64,000 bases of DNA from Nitrospiria bacterium (GTDB taxonomy: Bacteria; Nitrospirota; UBA9217): assembly GCA_919901555.1 (NCBI GenBank), contig CAKKPG010000061.1:1-64000 (forward strand). Reading direction: 5' to 3'. Below, piece after piece: positions 56,719-64,000 of the stretch. The position numbers and the translations under genes were made by a program. The notes beneath the pieces are model-generated. The model made no database searches, was not told the origin of the DNA, and worked only from the letters and a program-made list of their open reading frames with translations. How positions within the stretch are numbered: position 1 is the stretch's first letter; each line of letters opens with the position of its first letter.

Positions 56719-57639
56719 TTAAGGGATGACTTTGTTCAGCGGATACTCCACGATCCCCGACGCGCCGCGGCGTTTGAGCCGGGGGATGAGGTCCCGGGCC
56801 TGTCTTTCGTCCAGGATCACCTCCAGGCTCACCCACTCAGGGTCTGTCTGGTGCGAGATGGTGGGCGCGTGCATGGAGGGGAGGAGGCCGCAGATCTCCT
56901 TGAGGCTCGCCTTGGGCGCGTTCATCTTGAGTCCTACTTTTTCCTCGGCAGCGAGGGCGCCCTGGAGCAGCATTGCCATGTTCTCGATCTTCTTCTTCTT
57001 CCAGGGATCCTTCCAGGCCTTTTTGTTCGCGATGATCCGGGTGGTGGACTCGAGCATCACATCGATGATCCTGAGCTTGTTCGCCCGGAGAGAGCTTCCC
57101 GTCTCGGTGAGCTCCACGATGGCATCGGCAAGCTGGGGCGGCTTTACTTCCGTGGCGCCCCAGGAGAACTCCACCTCGGCGCTGACGCCTTTTGATTTCA
57201 AGTACCTCCTGGTATAGCCCACGAGCTCCGTTGCGATGCGCTTCCCTTTCAGGTCCTTCAGCGTCTTCATCGAGGAATCCTCGGGCACGGCCACGACCCA
57301 GCGCACGGGATTGAGCCCGCCCTTGGCGTACCTGAGCTCAGCCACCTCCACCACGTCGGCATTCTGCTCCAGGACCCAGTCCTTGCCCGTCAGGCCCACG
57401 TCGAAGATGCCGTTGTCCACGTAACGGGCCATTTCCTGGGCGCGGACCATGATGCACTCGATGTCGGGATCATCGATCGTTGGGTAGTAGCTTCGGGACC
57501 CCACCTGGACGCGGAAGCCCGCCTTGGCAAAGAGCTTGAACGTGGCGTCCTGCAGGCTGCCCTTGGGCAGGCCGAGTTTCAGCCGTGGACTCGCGCTGGA
57601 TATTGTCTTTGTTGATACGTTTTTAGATTTTGCGGTCAT
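56719..57639 (-). CDS. hisG: ATP phosphoribosyltransferase, long form
   Basis: [37 protein letters not shown]-terminal regulatory-like domain. Confidence 0.95.
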   Translation of the reverse strand: MTAKSKNVSTKTISSASPRLKLGLPKGSLQDATFKLFAKAGFRVQVGSRSYYPTIDDPDIECIMVRAQEMARYVDNGIFDVGLTGKDWVLEQNADVVEVAELRYAKGGLNPVRWVVAVPEDSSMKTLKDLKGKRIATELVGYTRRYLKSKGVSAEVEFSWGATEVKPPQLADAIVELTETGSSLRANKLRIIDVMLESTTRIIANKKAWKDPWKKKKIENMAMLLQGALAAEEKVGLKMNAPKASLKEICGLLPSMHAPTISHQTDPEWVSLEVILDERQARDLIPRLKRRGASGIVEYPLNKVIP

Positions 57640-57657
57640 AACGTCTCCTCAGTCTAT

Positions 57658-57721
57658 AGCGCGTCATTGTAAATTGAAGATTGAAAATTTTAAATTTCCA
57701 ACTTACAATTTTCAATAATTA
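57658..57721 (-). repeat. AT-rich word-repeat palindrome between hisD and hisG
   Basis: attgtaaattgaagattgaaaattttaaatttccaacttacaattttcaataat. Confidence 0.65.
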
Positions 57722-59011
57722 TTTCCTCGCCATCCTCACCCTGATCGTATTTCCGTGCGCTTCCAGCCCCTCCACGTCGGCGATCTGCATCACCGCTTCC
57801 CCCACCCTGTCCAGCCCTTCGCGGGTGTAGAAGATCAGGCTGGACTTCTTCATGAAGCTGTCCGTGGACAGGGGCGAGAAGAACCTGGCCGTGCCTCCCG
57901 TGGGGAGCACGTGGTTCGGGCCGGCTATGTAGTCACCCACGGATTCCGGGGTGTAGTGGCCGAGGAAGATGGCCCCTGCGTTTTTGATCAGGCCCAGGAG
58001 CTCGAAGGGCTTTTCCACGGCGAGCTCCAGGTGTTCGGGCGCAATGGCGTTGGACACCTCCGCGGCTTCCTGCAGGCCGTCCACAAGAACGATGGCGCCG
58101 AAGCGGTCAATGGCCTTGCGCGCGATTTCCTTCCTGGCAAGGTTCGCGAGCTGCCGCTCCACCTCGGCGTCCACCTTTTCCGCCAGCTGCCGCGACGGCG
58201 TGACCAGGATGGAGGACGCAAGCTCGTCGTGCTCTGCCTGGGAGAGCAGGTCCGACGCGACGAATTCCGGGTCGGCCGACTGGTCTGCGATGACCAGGAT
58301 CTCACTGGGGCCTGCGATCATGTCGATGTCCACCTGGCCGAAGACGTAGCGTTTCGCCGTGGCCACATAGATGTTTCCCGGGCCCACGATCTTGTCAACC
58401 CTCGGAATCGTTGCCGTACCGTATGCCATGGCGGCGATGGCCTGGGCGCCGCCGATCTTGTAGATCTCGCTCACCCCGGCGATATCCGCGGCAACCAGGA
58501 TGTAGGGGTTCATGCTGCCCCCCGGCACGGGAGAGCACATGATAAGCTGCTCCACGCCGGCGACTCTGGCCGGAATAACGTTCATCAGAACGGACGAAGG
58601 ATAGCAGGCCTTGCCGCCGGGAACGTAAATGCCCGCGCTCCTGATGGGCCGGGCGAGCTGGCCGAGGATGACCCCGTCCGCTTCCTGGCTCACCCAGGAA
58701 CTGATCTTCTGCTTCTCGTGGAAGGCGCGAATGTTCTGCGCCGCAAGCTTGAGCGCATCCACTTTCTTCTTGTCGACCCTGGTATAGGCGTCCTTGATCT
58801 CCTCCAACGAGACCCTGATGTCCTTGAGATTAAGGCTCACGCGGTCGAACTTCTCGGTATATTCGATGACCGCCGGGTCGCCTTCTTTGCGTACTCGCTC
58901 CACGACCTCTTTGACTACGGCGGCCACTTCCTCGGTGGCGTTCTCTCCGCGGTTGATGATGCGCTTCAGCTCGGTGATGATGTCCTTCTGCTGCGAGTCG
59001 ATGATCTTCAT
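57719..59011 (-). CDS. hisD: histidinol dehydrogenase
   Basis: YVPGGKACYPSSVLMNVIPARVAGV; IAGPSEILVIAD; PTGGTARFFSPLS. Confidence 0.96.
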   Translation of the reverse strand: MKIIDSQQKDIITELKRIINRGENATEEVAAVVKEVVERVRKEGDPAVIEYTEKFDRVSLNLKDIRVSLEEIKDAYTRVDKKKVDALKLAAQNIRAFHEKQKISSWVSQEADGVILGQLARPIRSAGIYVPGGKACYPSSVLMNVIPARVAGVEQLIMCSPVPGGSMNPYILVAADIAGVSEIYKIGGAQAIAAMAYGTATIPRVDKIVGPGNIYVATAKRYVFGQVDIDMIAGPSEILVIADQSADPEFVASDLLSQAEHDELASSILVTPSRQLAEKVDAEVERQLANLARKEIARKAIDRFGAIVLVDGLQEAAEVSNAIAPEHLELAVEKPFELLGLIKNAGAIFLGHYTPESVGDYIAGPNHVLPTGGTARFFSPLSTDSFMKKSSLIFYTREGLDRVGEAVMQIADVEGLEAHGNTIRVRMARK

Positions 59012-59019
59012 AAAACCTC

Positions 59020-60336
<1,317 letters not shown>

Positions 60337-60405
60337 TCAGATAACAAAGGACAGATGTCAGAGCACAGACTGAACCTTCATCGTTTTAGTCTGTTGTCCG
60401 GCGTC

Positions 60406-61266
60406 TTACCGTCTGTGTGCTACGATCACCCGCTCGATCCCTGCCAGGTCTTTCAGTATCTCAGGGGCAGTGTAAGCGCCGGCGCCCTCCACCAATCGAC
60501 AGAGCCTGTCCGCCTGGCCCAGGCCCATCTCCATGATGAGCGCGCCGCCTTTTTTCAGAAAGTCCGGTGCAGTCTCGATGATCCTTCGATGGATTTCCGT
60601 GCCCCCGGGACCAGCAATGAGCGCCATCACCGGCTCGTAATCCCTGACTTCCGGCTGAAGAACCGGGAGATCGCTGGACGGGATATACGGCGGGTTGGCG
60701 GCAATGATGTCAACCCGCTCCTTGATGTCCAGTTCTTCCAGGGGCCCGAACAGGTCGCCTTCAAGGAACCGGATGTGGTCCGACACGCCGTGCCTGCGGG
60801 CGTTCTCCCTCGCCACGGCCAGGGCCCTTGCCGACATGTCCGCGGCGAAGACGCGCGCCGCCGGGACTTCCTTTGCCAGGCTCACGGCGATGCACCCGGA
60901 GCCGGTGCAGAGGTCAAGAATCAACGGCGAAGGGTTCCCCGCTGCTGCATGGAGCGTCGATTCAACGACCAGCTCCGTTTCCGGCCTTGGTATAAGCACG
61001 TCGGGCGTAACGGCAAACTCCAGTCCCCGGAATTCCTGCGTACCGAGGATGTACTGGACCGGCTCGCGCTTCACCCTGCGGCTGACCGAAGCCTGGAAGC
61101 GCCTGGACTGATCTTCATCAAGAAGATCGCCGCTGTGAGTGATAAGCCAGGCGCGGTTTTTATTCAGTGCATGGCTGAGAAGCAGTTCCGCGTCGAGGCG
61201 GGCATTCGAGATGCCGGTCCTTGCCACCATATCAACAGCCGTGCGTATAGCTTCGGCGATAGTCAA
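60406..61266 (-). CDS. prmC: peptide chain release factor N(5)-glutamine methyltransferase
   Basis: LIPRPETELVVE; ILDLCTGSGCIAVSLA; DIIAANPPYIPSSDL. Confidence 0.94.
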   Translation of the reverse strand: MTIAEAIRTAVDMVARTGISNARLDAELLLSHALNKNRAWLITHSGDLLDEDQSRRFQASVSRRVKREPVQYILGTQEFRGLEFAVTPDVLIPRPETELVVESTLHAAAGNPSPLILDLCTGSGCIAVSLAKEVPAARVFAADMSARALAVARENARRHGVSDHIRFLEGDLFGPLEELDIKERVDIIAANPPYIPSSDLPVLQPEVRDYEPVMALIAGPGGTEIHRRIIETAPDFLKKGGALIMEMGLGQADRLCRLVEGAGAYTAPEILKDLAGIERVIVAHRR

Positions 61267-61358
61267 CGTGATACATTGCGGATTTCAGAATGCGGATCCC
61301 GGAATAAGGGCCTTCAATCTGCAATCCACAATCCGGATTCCGCAATAGTTAATCCCGC
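61265..61358 (-). repeat. word-repeat palindrome between prfA and prmC
   Basis: attgcggatttcagaatgcggatcccggaataagggccttcaatctgcaatccacaatccggattccgcaat. Confidence 0.7.
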
Positions 61359-61359
61359 T

Positions 61360-62427
61360 TTACAGATTCTGTAATCTTTCCGCGTTGTCCGCCGCCGCCA
61401 GGGCGTCGATAAACTCATCGAGATCGCCGTCGAGCACCGAGTCGAGGCGGTAAAGCGAGAGCCCGACGCGGTGGTCCGTTGCCCTGCTCTGGGGAAAATT
61501 ATAGGTCCTGATTTTCTCGCTTCGTTCGCCCGTGCCCACCTGTGATTTGCGGGACTGGGCGGCCTCGGCATCCCGCCTCGCCCGCTCCTTTTCAAGAAGG
61601 CGCGCGCGAAGGATCTTCATTGCCTTCTCGCGGTTCTTGAGCTGGGACCGCTCGTCCTGGCAGGCGACCACCTCCCCCGTGGGGATGTGGGTGATCCTGA
61701 CGGCGGAATAGGTCGTGTTCACGCTCTGGCCGCCGGGACCCGACGAGCAGTAGGTGTCGATCCTGAGGTCCTTCTGCTCGATCTGGACATCCACGTCCTC
61801 CGCCTCGGCAAGCACGGCCACGGTCGCCGTGGAGGTATGGATCCTGCCGCTCGCCTCGGTGGCGGGAACGCGCTGCACCCGGTGGACGCCGCTCTCGTAT
61901 TTGAGCCTGCTGAAGACGCCCTTGCCCTGTATCTGGGCGATGACCTCCTTGAGGCCGCCGCCGCCCGTGGTGCTCATGTCGAGCGCCGTGACCTTCCAGC
62001 GTTTTTTCTCTGCGTACCGTGAATACATGCGGAAAAGCTCGGCCGCAAAAAGAGCGGCCTCGTCCCCACCGGCGCCCGCCCGGATCTCGAGGAAGACGTT
62101 CTTTTCGTCCCGGGGGTCTTTGGGCACCAGTATAAGGCGAAGTTCCTGCTCCAGCTGTCCTCTTCTGGGCAGGAGCTCCTTGAGCTCGGCCTCCGCCATC
62201 TCACGCATCTCCGGGTCGGCCTTCTTGTCCATGCCGAGCTCTCGCGACTCCTCGATCTCCCTGAGGACGCTGTGGTACTCGCGGTACTTCGCCACGACGT
62301 CTTCGATCTCCGACCGTTCTTTGGAGTATTTCTGGTACTTCTGGTGGTCGGAGACTACCGTGGGGTCCGACAGGAGCCTGGTGAGCTCTTCATATTTGTC
62401 TACAACGGCGTCTAATTTTTTAAACAT
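61360..62427 (-). CDS. prfA: peptide chain release factor 1
   Basis: [56 protein letters not shown]; start at 62427 preferred. Confidence 0.96.
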   Translation of the reverse strand: MFKKLDAVVDKYEELTRLLSDPTVVSDHQKYQKYSKERSEIEDVVAKYREYHSVLREIEESRELGMDKKADPEMREMAEAELKELLPRRGQLEQELRLILVPKDPRDEKNVFLEIRAGAGGDEAALFAAELFRMYSRYAEKKRWKVTALDMSTTGGGGLKEVIAQIQGKGVFSRLKYESGVHRVQRVPATEASGRIHTSTATVAVLAEAEDVDVQIEQKDLRIDTYCSSGPGGQSVNTTYSAVRITHIPTGEVVACQDERSQLKNREKAMKILRARLLEKERARRDAEAAQSRKSQVGTGERSEKIRTYNFPQSRATDHRVGLSLYRLDSVLDGDLDEFIDALAAADNAERLQNL

Positions 62428-62439
62428 AGTTGAAACAAA

Positions 62440-62660
62440 CATCAGCCGCGAAGGCGCTGAGGCTTGAAGTTATGATGAGTGCAAAATGCAGAATGCAAAA
62501 GTCAAAATGAAATGAAGGGAAAATTCATGGCCTAAGGATGTATCGTAATTTTGCAATTTGCATTTTGAAATTTGACTTTTGCATTCGCGTTCTTGGCGCC
62601 TTCGTGCCTTCGCGTTTTCGTGGCATATTTGGTTCCGGCTTGTCCGGGTTAGGTTTTGAT
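62440..62660 (-). repeat. composite word-repeat element
   Basis: gcaaaatgcagaatgcaaaagtcaaaatg ... ttttgcaatttgcattttgaaatttgacttttgcattc; cgccttcgtgccttcgcgttttcgtgg; ggttccggcttgtccgggttagg. Confidence 0.75.
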
Positions 62661-62667
62661 TGTCACA

Positions 62668-62692
62668 CAAAAAACCCCGCCTCAGCGGGGTT
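62668..62692 (-). terminator. rho-independent terminator overlapping the 3' end of the DUF1385 gene
   Basis: minus strand: ggaaccccgctgaggcggggttttttgtg; the stop codon TGA lies in the loop. Confidence 0.8.
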
Positions 62693-63584
62693 CCATGGCA
62701 AGGGCCTCGTCCATGGCCCTGATGGCCACTTCGATCTGGTCGTCCGACGGGTCCCGCGTGGTCAGCCGCTGCAGCAGGAGCCCGGGCAGGATGAGCATAT
62801 CGACGAGCTGGTTGCCGCGCTTCTTCGCGCTGTACTTGATGAACTCGTAGGCCAGCCCCGCAACGAGCGGCAGGAGCACGACCCGCGAGGCCGCCTTGGC
62901 CCAGAGCGGCCAGCTCCCGGGAATCATCGAGAACATCAGGATGGACAGCACAATGACCACCATGAGGAAGCTCGTTCCGCAGCGCGGATGGATGCAGGAG
63001 CGGCCCCGGGCGTTCTCCACCGTGAGCGGCAGCCCCGCCTCGAACGCCCCGATAACCTTGTGCTCGGCCCCGTGGTACTGGAAGACCCGACGGATGTCCT
63101 TCATGAAGGAGATGCCGGACACGTAGCCCAGGAACAGGGCCACCCGGATCGCGCCGTCGGTCAGGTTGAAGAGGAGATTGCCCTTGAAGGCCGCGTACTG
63201 CGCTCCCAGCAGGTTCGTGAGCAGGAGCGGGAGCGCCAGAAAGAGCCCCAGGGCGAAGGCGAGCGCCACGATCATAGTGCCGGCCATGGCAAGGGGGCCG
63301 ATCTCCTCCTTCTTGCCGTCCTTTTCTTCGAGGGCCTCGTTTGCCGAAAAATTGAGCGCCCGGATGCCGAGCCACATTGCCTCGAAGAGCGCTGCCGAGC
63401 CGCGGATGATTTTCTTCTTCAGGAAAGGAAACCGCTCGCCGAGAGGCCGGAGCGTCTGCTTCAGGATGGCGATCTCGGCCTCGGGCCTGCCTCCCCGGCG
63501 CACGGCAACGGTAAAGGCGTGGGGCGAGCGCATCATCACGCCTTCGAGCACCGCCTGACCGCCTATGGTTAATTTTTCGGACAA
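62682..63584 (-). CDS. DUF1385 family membrane protein (YqhQ-like)
   Basis: IGGQAVLEGVMMRSPHAFTVAVRR; FQYHGAEHKVIGAFEAG; HPRCGTSFLMVVI. Confidence 0.92.
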   Translation of the reverse strand: MSEKLTIGGQAVLEGVMMRSPHAFTVAVRRGGRPEAEIAILKQTLRPLGERFPFLKKKIIRGSAALFEAMWLGIRALNFSANEALEEKDGKKEEIGPLAMAGTMIVALAFALGLFLALPLLLTNLLGAQYAAFKGNLLFNLTDGAIRVALFLGYVSGISFMKDIRRVFQYHGAEHKVIGAFEAGLPLTVENARGRSCIHPRCGTSFLMVVIVLSILMFSMIPGSWPLWAKAASRVVLLPLVAGLAYEFIKYSAKKRGNQLVDMLILPGLLLQRLTTRDPSDDQIEVAIRAMDEALAMEPR

Positions 63585-63637
63585 GGAGAGAACCTCACCT
63601 CAGGGAGACTGACTGCGGATGCGGGACTTCGGACCGG

Positions 63638-63838
63638 TCAGGCCTTCTTGTACTTTTTCCTGAACTTGTCCACGCGGCCTTCCGTGTCGATGAGCTTCTG
63701 CTTGCCGGTGTAGTACGGGTGGCAGACCGAGCAGATATCGAGCCTCAGATGGTCTTTCGTTGACCTGGTCTGGAACGCGGCGCCGCAGGCGCAGCTTACC
63801 GTGGCCGGTTTGTAGTCTGGATGGATCCCCTGTTTCAT
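63638..63838 (-). CDS. rpmE: 50S ribosomal protein L31
   Basis: [66 protein letters not shown]; start at 63838 preferred. Confidence 0.96.
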   Translation of the reverse strand: MKQGIHPDYKPATVSCACGAAFQTRSTKDHLRLDICSVCHPYYTGKQKLIDTEGRVDKFRKKYKKA

Positions 63839-64000
63839 GATTTCCTCCTGAAATTCAGACAGCCTTGACAGGTCAACATCACAATATGGCCATGGGAAAA
63901 CGCTCCCGTCAGAGTCCGTCCAATGCTTTGTCAAAGGTTGACATAATATACCAAACGTATTAAAAAGACAAGAAAAAAATTCGACGGCTGCGCCAAGGCC

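Overview
This 64 kb window is a bacterial chromosome segment. By protein flavour it looks Nitrospirota- or 'delta'-like, but that is inference only. Housekeeping content: valS-nadC-birA-coaX, galT, aconitase, glnB-glnA, adk, and a minus-strand rpmE-DUF1385-prfA-prmC-murA-hisD-hisG ... hisC-hisB-hisH-hisA-hisF block. Signalling content: a Pil/Chp-like chemosensory cluster (2.4-10.6 kb), hybrid kinase / HD-GYP genes (20-28 kb), and a CxxCH-containing NtrB/NtrC-like pair (36.4-39.6 kb). A roughly 9 kb accessory/defence island (47.5-56.65 kb) lies between hisG and hisC. It carries an XRE-Panacea/RelE-like toxin-antitoxin pair, a BrnT/BrnA-like pair, a RadC-like JAMM protein, a type IIG R-M enzyme, a second N6-adenine methylase and a truncated ORF where a restriction gene would be expected. 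The least conventional signal is a family of composite, imperfectly palindromic 'word-repeat' elements in many intergenic gaps. They are built from short reiterated words such as TTTTGCAATTTTGAAA, CACGAAGGCACGAAG, GGATTGCGGATTTCGG and TAAAAACTAACAACTG, with a shared CCTAACCCGGACAAGCCGGAAC core. Similar word blocks appear to have been inserted in frame into hisF, valS and probably hisH, analogous to protein-embedded palindromic elements in Rickettsia. Also notable are a rearrangement junction at 1.9-2.3 kb with debris of an FN3-like gene and a deoxynucleoside kinase, and three genes with a leaderless promoter layout. All calls are from reading the sequence and the supplied translations; no database search was run.
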